Positions 32,937 through 44,624 of a stretch of 64,000 nucleotides of DNA are shown here, one piece after another. Positions within the stretch are counted from its first letter, which is position 1. Each line of letters begins with the position of its first letter. The notes under the pieces were generated by a model. That model made no database searches, was not told the DNA's origin, and saw only the letters and a program-made list of their open reading frames with translations. Source of the stretch: Rhodosporidiobolus odoratus (lineage: Eukaryota > Basidiomycota > Microbotryomycetes > Sporidiobolales > Sporidiobolaceae); NCBI GenBank assembly GCA_034387635.1, contig JAOANU010000011.1, forward strand, positions 32,501 to 96,500. The letters are read 5' to 3'. The translations under genes and the position numbers were made by a program.

Positions 32937-35900
32937 GCTACTAACTTGGAATGTTCGCTCGCTGGTTCCCAGCGGGCGCGCAATGCTATCTTTTCCTATC
33001 TCTTTCGCTTCTCCTCTTCCCCATGTATCCTCCTCCTGCAAGAGCCAAACCCACACGCTGATGCCCTTGCTGACGCGCTTTCCCCGCTTGCTTTTCATGC
33101 TTTTACTACTTAACATCTCGTCACCCTTATCTCACCTTCACTCATGCAGGCCCTTGACGCTGATCCTGACACCGTCTCCTCTGAGGAGGGTCGTCTTCTG
33201 ACACTCCTTTTGGCTTTTTCTGGCTCACGCTTGCGGGCTACTAATCTTTATGCGCCTGCAAATGATATCAAGTGCGCTGTTTTCTTCTCTTCACTTGCTC
33301 TTCCCTCTCTTGCAGATTCCACCCTCGTGGTTGCGGGCGACTGCAATGATTGTCCGCGTCCTGACGTCGATCGTCAGCAGCAAAGACCACGTCCTTATCG
33401 CTGGCCAATTCTCAACACTCGTTTACCAGCAGGCATGATCGACAGTGTTTGCCACTTCCACCCGACTCAATCCCTCTTTACCTGGCCTCACAAAAAGAAT
33501 CGGCGGGTTGTCGCCTGGTCTTGCATAGATCATGTACTACTAGATCAAGCTCTGACAGCCTCAACCTCATTGGTTCGTATACTTTACGATTCTCCCTATT
33601 CTGATCACCGCCCAGTCCTGGTGCACCTCTCCTTCCAACCTCCAGCGCTGGACGCTTCATCCCTTCCCTCCACCTCTGCTTCCTTCTCTCGCATCCCACC
33701 CTCGCTTTTCAGAGATTTGTCTTTCAATGCTGAGCTTACAGCTTGGTATACTAACACTCTCTCCCCAGCGCTTCAACACCTTCCACCTGCGCATCAGTGG
33801 GAGGTGAAAAAAGCGCGAATCTCCTCCTTTGCTGCTTGGTCCGCAAAAATACGTTCACTCAGTCTCAAGCATGATCTTGCAGCTCTCACCGCTACGGCAC
33901 CCACCTTGAAGCGTCAGCACCACTGACTGAGCTCCAACAAGAAGAATACAGCAATGCTCTCTCACGCCTCCGCCCATTTGACATCTGTCAGCGACGACTC
34001 CTTGCGCTTCGGGTCAATCTACCAGATCTTGGAGGCGCGCCTGCTGAGGCAGCCGCACTCGCGCGTCGCTTGGCCATGCAAAAATCTGCCTCAACATTTT
34101 CCTCCCTTCGCCTTGCAGATGGTTCGCTCACGCTCGACATGGCAAGTGCCCTCTCAGCAGTGGACACTCACTTTCAGCAGATCTTCTCCCTCACACCCCA
34201 CTCTTCTGACCGTATCGATGCAGCTACAACGTTGCTCCTCACCACACTTCTTTCCTCATCGCCCTCCTCTGATCCTCAGCTTGCCCGACGCTGGGATACC
34301 ACCAAAGCAGCCAGCCTCGACGCACCATTCACTGTCAACGAGGTCAAGGCAGCAATAAGGGCTTCGCCACGTTCATCAAGCCCTGGCCCTTCCGGCCTCC
34401 CTTACGAGTTTTACCAGCAGAATTCTTCCCTCTTGGCCGGCGATCTCACCGCCGCATTCAATGACCTTTGGACCCATGGCACCCTCCCGTCATCAATGTC
34501 CACCGTGCATGTATGTTTACTCAGCAAGAACAAGGCAGGCTCGGACGTCTCTTCCCTCTCCTCATACTGTCCCATCGCGCTTCGTGAGACCGACTACCGA
34601 CTACTGGCCCGCGTCCTTGTCAAGCGTCTTTCACCATTTGTCACGTCGTGCATCCCTCCCTCCCAGGCCCGCTTTGTTCTTGGGAGCAACAGCTCAGACT
34701 TTGGACGTAACCTTCAGTTCCTCCTCGAGGAGATATCCCTCCTTAACTATTCCACTGCCGCCCTTATCTTGCTTGATTAGTCCCAAGCGTATGACCGGGT
34801 CTCCCATCCCTGGCTCTTTGCCTGTTACAGGGCATTCGGGGCTCCTCCTCGCTTCCTTCGCCTCCTCCGCGCCATGTACAATTTGACCCGTCTCACCGCT
34901 CGCTACAACATCAACGGCTTTCCCCTCAGCCGGCGTATCGCTTTGTACAGGCCTACCGCAGGGTGACCCCCTCTCCTGCTTTTCCTGGCTCATTTCTTTC
35001 CAGCCTTTTCTTGACGCTTTCATCCTCTGCCACATCGCCATCTCTCTTCCCTCCCCAATATCCGTCACTTGGGCTGACATCATAACCTCTGTCGCCTTTG
35101 CCTACAACACCACACTCGCTATCTCCTCCCTCTCTCACGCCCTTCTCCTCCTCGAGCAACTCGCTGTCGATTGGAAAGCGGCATCGAACGGCCGCCTCAA
35201 GTCTGGGTGCACAATTGTCCTGCCAGTCGGAGCTCAGGCAGGCACGTATCCACTAGCCGCCGTTTTCGTCTGGGTTAGCCTTGAGGGTTTCACGATTTGG
35301 GCTGGTTTTCCTCTCTTTCCATCTTCTCCCCCTCCCACCTTCTACCTCAGCCTTCTTACTTGGATTCAGCGCCGCCTTGCCATGGCAACGGGCTCTTACT
35401 CATCGCTCAGCTCTTGCGCCCTTTACGCCAACACCCACAGTCTTTCCCTTTCTCTTCATCTTCTCTCCTTCCACCCCGCGCCATTGTCCTTCCTTTGCAA
35501 CCTCGAACACACCTTGCTTGCCTTTGTATGGGGCGGCACTGAACCCCACCCGCACCACAAAGGGGCCGTGAGGAAGGAGGTCGTCTTCCTCCCGGTCTCA
35601 AAAGGTGGTCTCGGTCTTCTGAACCCCCACGACTTTGACAAAGCCAACACTCTGCGCTTCCTTTCCACACTCCTTAAGACTGACACTTCGCTCTGGTACG
35701 ACCTTGCCTTATCCTCTTTCCGTTGCCACCTCGGCACTCCCACTTCCGTCGCTCCTTCTCTCACTTCACCTACTTCAGCTCATTCTCACACCCTCTGGTC
35801 TATCTTCCGCTCGCCCAACATATCCACCTTGCACTCGCTCTGGTCAGCAGTCGTCGCTACAGCAAGGAAGCACCGACCAAATATTCATCTACCTCTCTTA

Positions 35901-36817
35901 TCTTCCGCACATCTCCTTGACCTACCTCCATCACTCTTTTCCGACGCTCCTTCCCTGAAAAATATCAACGCAGTCTCTTCTCTCCACTTCCAACATGCAC
36001 CTTCGTTCCAGCTCGCTCCTTACACCTATACTCTCCAGCCTACGTCACCTCCATACCCCTCTACTATCGGTGGGCTCCGCCGCGCTCATCATGATTGGCT
36101 TTCCTTGTTGTTACTTTTCCCATTCTTCCTTCGTTTTGCTAGTGCCTTCGTGGCTGTTGTACCTCTACCTCTTCCTCCGCCTCTCCCACCTCCGCCCGCC
36201 TCCTTTGCCTTTCTTCCCCTTTCTCCCTCTTTCTTTACCGCCGACGCCCGCCGTGCGCTCATAGCACTCCACCCTTGAGCGCCACTCCACCACCGCCTGG
36301 GGTCGCTCATCCCCTCCCCGCTCTCGTCCACCGAGCTGGAAGGACTCTGGCGCTGAATCCGTCGTTCACCCGCCACCCCTTGCGAGGCCGACACTCACTG
36401 GCGCCTCCTTCTCGGCCCACTGCCACCTGACGGCGGCAATACAACATGCAACTTGCTCCTGACGACCACTGTCTCCATTGTGGCGAGCAGGACTGGCTTG
36501 CCCACGCCCTTTCCACCTGCACCTATTCCTCCGCTTACTGGTCCAACTACGTTGCCTCCCTCACCTCTTCCTTTGGCGATCCCTTTACACCAGATTGTCT
36601 GGCAGTCGGCAAGCTCATCACCGGCCTCCCTACCCTCTCAGCGGTGTCGCCATCATCGGCAAAACCCCTTCTTCGAGCGATAGCCGCCATCGGCATTTTG
36701 ACCCTTCTCAACGCTCAATTGGCCCGCCTTCGACCGCAGGAGCCTACCGCCACATCTCCTGCGCCTGCCGCGCTTGCAGCCAGGGCCATCATTGCTCTCT
36801 CCCACCGCTTGGCCTGA
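32926..36817 (+). pseudogene. ORF2 of LINE-B: endonuclease-reverse transcriptase (broken)
   Basis: Starts MNVKLLTWNVRSLV at 32926, the classic first strand of an APE-type endonuclease. After a frameshift near 32985 come LLLQEPNPHAD (catalytic Glu), GDCND, and SDHRPVLVH at ~33600-33627. RT: YCPIALRETDYRLLARVL, then LILLD-stop-SQAYDRVSH (TAG 34778-34780) and FAYN at 35097-35108 where LINE-A has FADD. The connection domain (FVWGG...GGLGLLNPHDFDKANTLRFL) and C-terminal CLHCGEQDWLAHALSTC follow. The family would need both RT aspartates, so this copy cannot be active. Confidence 0.82.
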
Positions 36818-37141
36818 GTAACCTCCCCCCCCTTCTCCCTTTTCCCACCCTTTCTCCCTCTATCCTGTGCCTTTGGTGCTTCCGCTGGCGGCCGTGCTGG
36901 TCTTCTAATGCTCTACTTTCGCTTCCCTCTTGGTGTACCTTTCTTACTCTCCCCCTCCAACCCGCCTCCGGACCCTTTAGGTGGGTTCGGGTTTTCGGCA
37001 ACTCGTGTAGGTTGCGGTGTACCTAGTCTAGGCTGGGGAGCCGTTCTACGCCGTTCCTACTTATTTGGGGTACTATGAGTAGTTATGCTAGCTTTTGAGC
37101 TTGAGTCTCGTTGCAATCGTCTCGATCATACAAAAAAAAAA

Positions 37142-37779
37142 TGGCAGTAGCGCTACACTACTGTAGAATAGGGTGCCATGACAACAGAGAACAGAAAGGG
37201 CAAGCTCCAGAACACACAGTATATAAATAACGGATGGAGTACTCGGAAAGAGAAGAATGGACTAGGTTATCTTTGGAGGACTCCCTACTTGCGAAACAAA
37301 CAAGGATGTGTCTGGCCAAATGGACTGTCCGCAGTTGTTGAGAGGCTGTGGTGTACGGATCAGTGCAGGCCATCGGATACTGCTTAGAGAGAGAGAGAGA
37401 GAGAATTCTCGTTTCAAGTCGCTTCGAGCAATAAAGCCCACGTGGACCATCTAAGTGGGGGGGGGGGGGGGGTATAGTAACTACTACAGATGAGAACTAA
37501 AGTGGAAAGTATAGTGGACGAAATGGAAAGTGAGAAAAAGGCAAGACAAAAACTTCGACGCTCCGCCCCACCTCTCCTCTTCGCCTCGAAACTCATCTCC
37601 TGCCCGTTGAACCAACTCTGCCGCCTTGAACGCCCCGGCATCCACCCCTACCGCTCCGACTCGACCCCCTACCGCTGCTTGCACGACCCCCCACAACCTG
37701 CTTTCCCCGCACCACCCGCCCGCTCTTCGTCTCCTCCTCTTCCTTTGACTTCACCGAAAAGCGCACATGATAGCGCGAG
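37142..37779. other. No gene; GA microsatellite and poly-G
   Basis: Contains (GA)n at 37386-37404 and 16 G at 37457-37472. The sequence after the LINE-B tail includes a perfect 10-bp palindrome GTAGCGCTAC (37146-37155). Confidence 0.5.
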
Positions 37780-38020
37780 AAGCGCTCAGTAGTGAGCACG
37801 AACGCCAAGGTGTGAGGGATGGCGGTGTGGGACGTGAGGAGGAAAGAGAGGTCTTGATAATGGGTGCCGACGGATTTGGCGAGGTCGGAGCGTTGAGAGC
37901 GGTAAAGAGGGCAGGAGAGGAGGAAGTGGGAGAGGGTCTCAGGTGCGTTCCCACACTCACAGCGGTCGGTTAAACATGACCGAAGGATATGAATTTTATT
38001 TATGTACAGGCATTTAGCGT
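37780..38020 (-). pseudogene. LINE C-terminal fragment abutting the tRNA gene
   Basis: Minus-strand frame reads CLYINKIHILRSCLTDRCECG, then APETLSHFLLSCPLYRSQR: the C-x-C...H...C segment that ends fungal LINE ORF2 proteins. The coding similarity runs to within a few bases of the tRNA-Ile 5' end at 38025. It is a fragment only; RT is absent. Confidence 0.6.
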
Positions 38021-38024
38021 TGCA

Positions 38025-38112
38025 GCTCGGTTGATCTAGTTGGTTATGATGTGGACCTAATATGCTCCAAGCGTCTAGTCCAATGTCGGCGGTTCGATCC
38101 CGCCACTGAGCA
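38025..38112 (+). tRNA. tRNA-Ile(AAU), 14-nt intron
   Basis: All mature positions match the inverted-repeat copies: acceptor GCTCGGT/ACTGAGC, anticodon stem TGGAC/GTCCA (38052-38056 and 38078-38082), anticodon AAT at 38059-38061, box B GGTTCGATCCC. The intron (38063-38076, TGCTCCAAGCGTCT) differs in length and sequence from the 10-nt intron of the other two genes. Total 88 nt, 74 nt mature. Confidence 0.93.
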
Positions 38113-38119
38113 TTTTTTT
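38113..38119 (+). terminator. Pol III terminator
   Basis: T7 directly following the tRNA 3' end. Confidence 0.8.
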
Positions 38120-38330
38120 CTTCCGTCTCGCGATGTCCGGCAGCTGCTGCACCCCCGCTTGCAACTAGGTTGTCTATGCAGCTTCCTCCCATAGCTCGTC
38201 TTGCGCTGCCGCGACATAGCCATGGCAGGTCCCATTTGTACGTTTCCCATGAACCTCGCTTCGCTTCTCTTTGCTGTTCAGTCCATTCTTACTTCCGCGT
38301 TGCAATGCTACCAGGATTTCCGCGCTTTAG

Positions 38331-39787
38331 TCAATCGTCGCCACGGGAGTAGAGCGCCGTCGAGAAAATAACTAGAGAGGCCCCCAGGAGGAACAAGCGA
38401 CCAGGGACAACATGCGAAAACACGGCAGAGAGGCATGTCGAGACTGCCGAGCTTGGAGTTGACTGAGCACATGCAAGAAGAAGACTAGTTTGCGGAAAGT
38501 GAGCGCACCAATTATAGCTACGGATGTAGCGAAACCTTTTGCAACACCATCAGCTTCGCGGACGACCTGCGGCAGAACACGGGAGTCAACATGGTTCCGG
38601 CTCGGAATCGATCGCTTGACGGAGACGGAATGCGGGCGTACCACCGCAACCAAGAGCCCGCCTGCAGCCTGGTGTGCCACGACACCCCAGACCAGCGGCG
38701 AGAAGCCAGTCCAGGCACTCAGTAAAGCTTTGCCGAGTTCCACTAAGCCCGGCGAGTGCCAGGCATGTCGAAATTGCGAAGACAGCAGGATGCCGCCAAA
38801 GGAGAAGAGGAGAGAAGGGATCGCTAGCTGAAGGTTACGGGTCCATAGCGACGGAGGAAGCGACCGACCGGCGGAGAGCGATGTCGATGTCGGGGACGCC
38901 GAGGCAAGAGCGGAGGGAGTAGCCCGTCCCGGAATGCGTGAGGCAGGTTGACTGGCCCGCGTTCCTCCGGTCTTGAGCACCCACTCAAACCAGTTTCCGG
39001 CCAGTCCAGAGCTCATACAGGCCGCGAAGATAGCTGCGAACCCTTTGCGAGGGTCTTGCGTCATGGCTGGCGCGGAGGACGGCTCGACCGAATCCAGTTG
39101 AACGATGGCCACTCCGATAACGAGGAGGAGAAGCGCGGTCCACTTGATCGCAGATAAGCGCCGACGGAAGAATATAACGGAGAAAAGAGCCGCTGTGAGG
39201 AGTTTTAGCTGCGAGCAATGAAATTCAGTAGATGACCAGGTTTTGCGCGAGGGGGACTGACTTGGTAGGTTGTTTGGTAGGTCGCTGCATCGAGATTTGA
39301 CAGAGCGGTGTACTGCACACTAACCTTGTCAGCGCCTGGACTCGGCAAGACCGGCACGCGAAAAAGCGGAAGGAAAGTAACGGACCAACAACGTATTTTG
39401 CAAACCGTAAAGAGCAGCCGGAAAAGCCAATTTCGCGCATTCGATTTTTTGACGGCAGCCAAGATCACTTAGTGCTGACCAAGCGAGCGCAAAAGAGCCG
39501 CGATCATCTCCTGGGCGCTGCGATGTCGACTTTGCCGCCATGGCGAGTGATATGAGGGCTTTCAAAACTTCCGCCGTGAAGACGGCGACGGCGGGATTGT
39601 AAAGGTCGCGTACGGAGTCTTGCGAGCGGGATAGGCGTGTCAGCAAAGACACTGACGCATTCTGAACGACGAGGAGAATCAGGGCGACCGCGCGAGGAGA
39701 GAGCGACGAGGTCCGACTCGATGATACGGGATCCGTTCTGGGTGGATCTTCGGGCGTGTGCACTGGCCTGTGTAGACTTCGTCGCAT
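38331..39787 (-). CDS. Nucleotide-sugar transporter, SLC35A (UDP-galactose/CMP-sialate type) family
   Basis: Imports nucleotide sugars into the Golgi or ER lumen by antiport with the monophosphate. Five exons: complement 39787-39386, 39312-39262, 39208-38642, 38566-38509, 38443-38331; 1191 nt, 396 aa, all junctions GT-AG. Family landmarks in order: YNPAVAVFTAEVLKALISL (helix 2), [41 protein letters not shown] (the diagnostic [9 protein letters not shown]..Q block, joined across two introns), [80 protein letters not shown], and a last helix LFLLGASLVIFSTALYS. The loop of ~50 residues after FEWVLK is Ser/Pro-rich and less conserved. Substrate cannot be told from sequence. It is the first host protein gene beyond the repeat island. 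Confidence 0.9.
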
Positions 39788-39951
39788 TGTCTATACAGTG
39801 TGAAGCGGATAATACGGGAACGAAGGCTACCCGTGGACGCCCGAGACCGGGGCAAGATTCAGTTGAGGGGAGGTGGCGGAGACTCTTTCTCGATTTGACC
39901 ACTCCCGCTCGAACGGCTCGCGCAGGACCAACAGGATTACCAGTCCCTGCT

Positions 39952-42900
39952 CTACGTGAAGATATCATCATCACTGCCAAGTTCCATCGACTCTCCGTCT
40001 TCGTTCCCGTTCCCTCCATCGTGTATCACAACGGTTCCAACCGCATCTGCCTCCTCCGCCGTGTTGGACGCACTAGCCAGCTCAGTCGAGGGCGCGGCTC
40101 CAACCTCGAGCGACACGTTCTCCGCACTCTGCCCTACTGGCATGCCATCCAGCTCATCCTCCGAATCGGCGTGCGCCCCGTCCAGGTCTTCTTCTGCCTC
40201 ATCCATCAGGATGGCCGCACCGTCGACGTCCTCGTCGCCTTCGTCCGCTTCCTTCCCTCCGGCTGCCTCTTGCATCAGGTCTCGGGGCTCAGCAGGAGCA
40301 AATGCTGCGGCCCTGAAGCTTGACTTGAAGGCTGGCTTAGCCGCCGGCCGTGAAGCGCCTTCAGGTGCGGCGTCGAAAGTGACAGGCGCGACGGGCGGCA
40401 TAGAGGTCATATCTATGTTCGGTTCGGACTGGGCGGCAGAGTTGACAGTCGGGGACACGTCAAGGCCGGACAAACGCTGACGGAGATCTTCGACCATGGC
40501 GGGCTCGAATAGCATCCAGTCGTTTTCCCAGACGTCCACGACCTGATGTCGCCGAATATCAGATCCAGCGATGACATGATGCACGAGCCAATGGAAAAAC
40601 GTACCTTCTCCACAAGCCCCTTGAACTGTTCCGCCTTGAGCCTGCCCGGAAAGCTCAAGTAGATATCACCTAGGTGGTCAAAGACCGCAGGCAGCTTGGC
40701 TTCGAAAAGAGAACGGTAGACCCAAGCATTAGGAACTGAAGCGGCGGAATTGTGCAGGATATCGGAGACGAGGTGAAGGCGAGCGAGTTTGCGGGGGACG
40801 GGCGTGGCATCGATAGTGAGGGCGCAGACCAGGAGGTCGACGATCTGCAAACGCAACAAGTGTCAATGAACGAGATCGGATACGAGAAGAGACGCAAGGA
40901 AGAAGCGGAACGAGACCTGCAGACATACGTAGGCGGCACAGTCAGCATGCTCGAGTGCGAAGGACATGCCTCGTGCGATTCTATCTCTGCTGCTCGTCAA
41001 GCCTCGCAGCAGCGACTCGAACCTCCGCTGGGCGAGCCTACCCAATTGGCCCTTGCCAGCTCGTTCTGAGTCTGAATCTTCGGAAGAATCAGAGGAGTAA
41101 ACGTCGGCCGATCCCTGCAGAACAAGGCTCAGAACAAGGCCCGGGACGAGCCAAAACCCTGCGTTGACCAGATGTTCAGACGGGCTCACCTCATCGTCGA
41201 AGGTTGCGTTTTGAGGTGGGTCGTACGCCGGGTCAATCAGCATGCGGAAGTAGTGATAGCTCGGCAGCTGTGATTGCGCGAGCGCAGTCAGTCAGCTATA
41301 CAAAGCCACGTCTCTGCAATAAGATGGAGAAGAGGAGGAAGACGACAAGATTAAAGCGCACCGTCTCATTTCTCAAGAACGCAAACCTTGGGTTGTTCTC
41401 CTCCTTGTTTCTGAGAACATCTTCGAACGCCTTCCCATTGTCCCGTACTTTCTTGGCGACCGTCGTCAAGAAACGATCGTCGACACCCTCCTCCAGATCG
41501 GGCCAAGCTCGTGCGCCTCGCGCGGAAGTAGGGGGGGACCGCGAGCGAGAAGAGCGTCGCCGTTTTGAGCGCAAGAACTCCATGGGATCATCAGGAGAGC
41601 GACTTCGAGAGCGAGATCGAGAGTTGTCACGGCGAGATCGCGAGCTGCCCGCTTCGGGTTCTGCAGGGTCAAGGTGGTCAGGGGTGTTGGGGGAAAGAAT
41701 GTCGAATGGCGCCCTCACCGTACAACGCGCGAGCAGGAATAGGAATCGCTTTCCCCCAGCTGATCTTGATCACGGCTTCTCCCCACTCTGCCCCGTCCAT
41801 CTCTTTGGCCGCACGTTCCGCATCAGGTCGACGGAGGAACGCAACGAAGCCACCGAGTTTACGTCCGCCCACGCCAGCGGCGAGGGGGTTCAACTGACCC
41901 GAGTCCATGCGGGGCCACATGATCTGTACAGGCCAAGTCGGGTCAAACGATGGTCAGGGCCGGGCTCTCGAGGACAAATCGCACCTTGACGCTTCCGACG
42001 GGTCCGAACTGGGCAAAGAGTTTGCCCAGCGATTCTTCCGTGACATTCTGAGGGAGCCCTCCAACGTGTAGATTGGTGGTGAGAGGGTCGCCAGTGTCGA
42101 ACGAGCCGGTGAGTACCGGGGCATTCTCGCGGGCTGGAGGAACGAGGCGAAGCGGATCAGGAGGGGCGTGCGCTATGAAGGCAGCTGGCGTACCAGCAAG
42201 AGCTGTGACGGAGGCACCGGCTACAGGAAGATAAGGTGGTCCGGTAAGTCGCGGGTGGGGTGCAATCAAGGGCGACGAGCGGAACGTACTTCGTCCGGCG
42301 GTCAGTTTCAGGCGCTCTTCGCGAGCCGCTTGGTCCCTAGCGAGGTGCGATACACATCGGTCGCAGCGTCAATACAGGGCCCGGCGTAAGAAACAGCTCA
42401 AACGGTCGACGCCACAGGTGCGAGGAGGAAAAGGAAGGAACCTCTTGAGCTGTTCGAGGAAGTTGGCGCCCTCGCGTTTCTTTCTACCAGGAGGACCGGT
42501 AGCCTTGAACGACACGTCGGGCTGCGATGCAAGGGTCAGGATCGTGCAGCAAAGAGAAGGTAAAGCAGGAAAAGCTGACCTCGTCGTCGGCGCCCATCAA
42601 GCTCACGGCCGTAGGGCGAGCGGCAGGGCGGGGATTCATGGCGCGGGGTCCGGTCGGCACTGACGGCGCGACGAGTACGTCCGATGCGACAGAGGAGGAA
42701 TAGGCAGCAGGGGCCGAGGGAGGGGGAGCGGGGCGATCGGCCAGCGGGTTGTACCGTTCGTCTCCTCCTGCGCGGACGAATCCCTTGCCTGCAGTCTTGA
42801 CACCCGCTCCCACCCTTGGCCTCGACGAGGTCGAGGGGCCATGTTCGTCTTCCCCACCAAAGGTCGCGATGAACTCTTGGAAGGCCCGGGCAGCTTCTTC

Positions 42901-43077
42901 GGCTTCCTTGCGAGCACGCTCTGCTTCGGCCTGTCGCTCGCGGTGAAACTTTGAAGATCTGTTGCTCTGACCTTCGAAGCGGCTGATCTTGTTCTTGGCG
43001 ACGTCGGCAGCGGCTTCCCAAGGCGATGGATCTTCATCCTCGTCGTCGCGGGCGAGTAGTCGGCGGGCTGTATCCAT
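39952..43077 (-). CDS. U2 snRNP-associated SURP-motif protein (U2SURP/SR140-like)
   Basis: Ten exons: complement 43077-42580, 42521-42442, 42336-42290, 42220-41985, 41923-41719, 41660-41362, 41267-41190, 41114-40929, 40844-40605, 40542-39952; 2460 nt, 819 aa. The N-terminal helical, Glu/Arg-rich region is followed by LKRDQAAREERLKL (~190). An RRM lies at ~250-345 (TTNLHVGGLPQNVTEESLGKLF, GGFVAFLRRPDAERA) and a short SR stretch at ~360-385. The SURP module (FLTTVAKKVRDNGKAFEDVL ... SYHYFRMLIDPAY) is split by an intron, and a CID-like domain spans ~490-640 (IVDLLVCALTIDATPVPRKL, VYRSLFEAKLPAVFDHL, VVDVWENDWMLFEPAMVEDL). This RRM-SURP-CID order is specific to SR140, a factor of the 17S U2 snRNP. 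The tail is acidic. It ends 164 bp before the transporter start and shares a 206-bp divergent promoter with PUP3. Confidence 0.92.
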
Positions 43078-43283
43078 GAGAGCCAGTCCTTGTGGAAAAG
43101 ATGTGCTCTGAGTAGTACCGAATAGCAGTCAAGAGAAGAGTCGCAAGTTCTCCGTCGTCAGCGACCTCTCTCATCTCTCTCATCAACAACTTGTTCTCTT
43201 TACATAACTAGATACAAGACTCACTTGAAGCACTCATACACACTCAGCACATCCACACACACCCGCTATAACTACTGCCCATC
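43078..43283. promoter_or_regulatory. Divergent promoter, U2SURP / PUP3
   Basis: Only 206 bp separate the two opposite start codons. The PUP3-proximal half is CT-rich (TCTCTCATCTCTCTCATC at ~43172-43189), typical of fungal core promoters. No clear TATA box. Confidence 0.5.
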
Positions 43284-44624
43284 ATGGTCAGTCCCACTTT
43301 CTCCCTCTCTCGGAACTCATCGTCGCTCATTCTCTTGCTTTCTACTCTCCTTCCACCTCAATGACCGGATACACTGACAGAGTATCATGGAACTCAACGG
43401 TGTACGCTCCTTCATCCGATCCAGCTCCCCTTCCTCGAGCTAGTCTGACCTTGAATCGCTTGCGTACTCCATTACCCCCCACTCCTTAACCTCGTCTCCC
43501 TCGCAACTAGGGCTCATGCATCGGCATGGTCGGAAAGAACTGCGTCGCAATCGCTTGCGACCTCCGACTCGGTAATCAGGCCTTAACCGTCGCCTGCAAC
43601 TTTGAAAAGGTTAGCCAATCTCGCCCTTTGGCACGCCTTCGGCTTCCTGCCCTCGCCAACCCGTCCCCTCCGAACGCGGGACTTACTTTCGTAAAGCTAC
43701 GAGCGAGTCGCCGGGGAGGAGCGGGCAGGCTTGGACGGCTGCACCAAGGAATAAGTCGTTGCTAGTTAAGCCGACAAACTGACCCAGGCTCTCACCCCCT
43801 TTTTTCTGCCTGCGATCCCCGCCTTTGACCGCAGGTCTTCTCGGCCACGGACCGAACATACTTCGGTCTTCCAGGACTAGCTTCCGATACCCTCACCGTT
43901 CGGGACAAGTTGCGACAGCGCATCAACCTGTACGGCATGAAGGAAGAGCGAGTCATGGAGCCCGAGACCTTTGCCCACCTTGTCTCGAGCACCTTGTACG
44001 AACGGAGGTTTGGACCGTTCTTCGTTGAACCGGTAGTGGCAGGTGCGACCCACTCCTCTTTGCTTCGGCCCCGGCATGGGCGCAGGGTGCACTCTTGACG
44101 GCGCTCGGCGGCTTGACAGGCCTCAACTCGAAAGACGAGCCGTTCATCGCCGCAACGGATCTGATCGGGTGCATCAACTTTGCCAAGGCAAGTCCCGCCC
44201 CCCCTCTCCTCCCGCAGTGCAGGGTGATACTGATCTTTCGCCCACAGGACTTTGTCGTCTCTGGTACAGCCTCTGAGAAGCTCTTTGGTATGGCCGAGTC
44301 CCTCTGGGAACCCGACCTCGAACCTGAAGACCTTTTCGAAACCATCTCGCAAACGCTCCTCAACGCTGTCGACCGCGATGCTTACTCGGGATGGGGCGCG
44401 GTGGTTTGGATCATCGAGAAGGTACAGATTGCTCTTCTCGCGAAGTTCCCCTGTCGTGTAAGTCGAGGCTTCGTTCCGCTGACGACGTATTTGCTTGCTC
44501 TCCTCGTCCTACCCCTGCTGCTTCCCAATCCCCCCCATTCTTACCTTCCCCCGACTTTCACTTGTCTTACTACTCTGAGCAGGACAAGGTGACCAAGCGG
44601 TGGTTGAAGGCAAGGATGGACTGA
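43284..44624 (+). CDS. PUP3: 20S proteasome subunit beta type-3
   Basis: Non-catalytic beta-ring subunit of the 20S proteasome. Seven exons: 43284-43286, 43381-43401, 43511-43609, 43835-44042, 44120-44187, 44248-44421, 44583-44624; 615 nt, 204 aa, the length of human PSMB3 (205). Landmarks: [20 protein letters not shown] at the N-terminus, [80 protein letters not shown], and the C-terminal KRWLKARMD. Exon 1 is only the ATG and exon 2 has 21 nt. The intron at 44188-44247 starts GCAAGT (GC-AG class) and is followed by an exon in perfect register. The intron at 44043-44119 uses the second available AG; the first (44090) would break the frame. Divergent from U2SURP, convergent with CHD1. Confidence 0.95.

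Larger units (their letters stand above)
31257..37141 (+). mobile_element. LINE-B, near full-length L1/Tx1-like LINE (dead)
   Basis: Two ORFs plus 3' UTR and a 10-A tail (37132-37141). ORF1 (31257-32936) precedes ORF2 (32926-36817), which holds endonuclease, RT and a C-terminal Cys-rich segment. The 3' end shares the motif GGTACTATGAGTAGTTATGC with LINE-A, followed in both by the poly(A). No target duplication is certain; ATGGC at 31257 and directly after the tail (37141-37145) is a weak candidate. The element is inactive: a frameshift in ORF1 at a poly-C run, frameshifts in ORF2, an in-frame stop in RT and loss of the RT catalytic aspartates. Confidence 0.88.
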
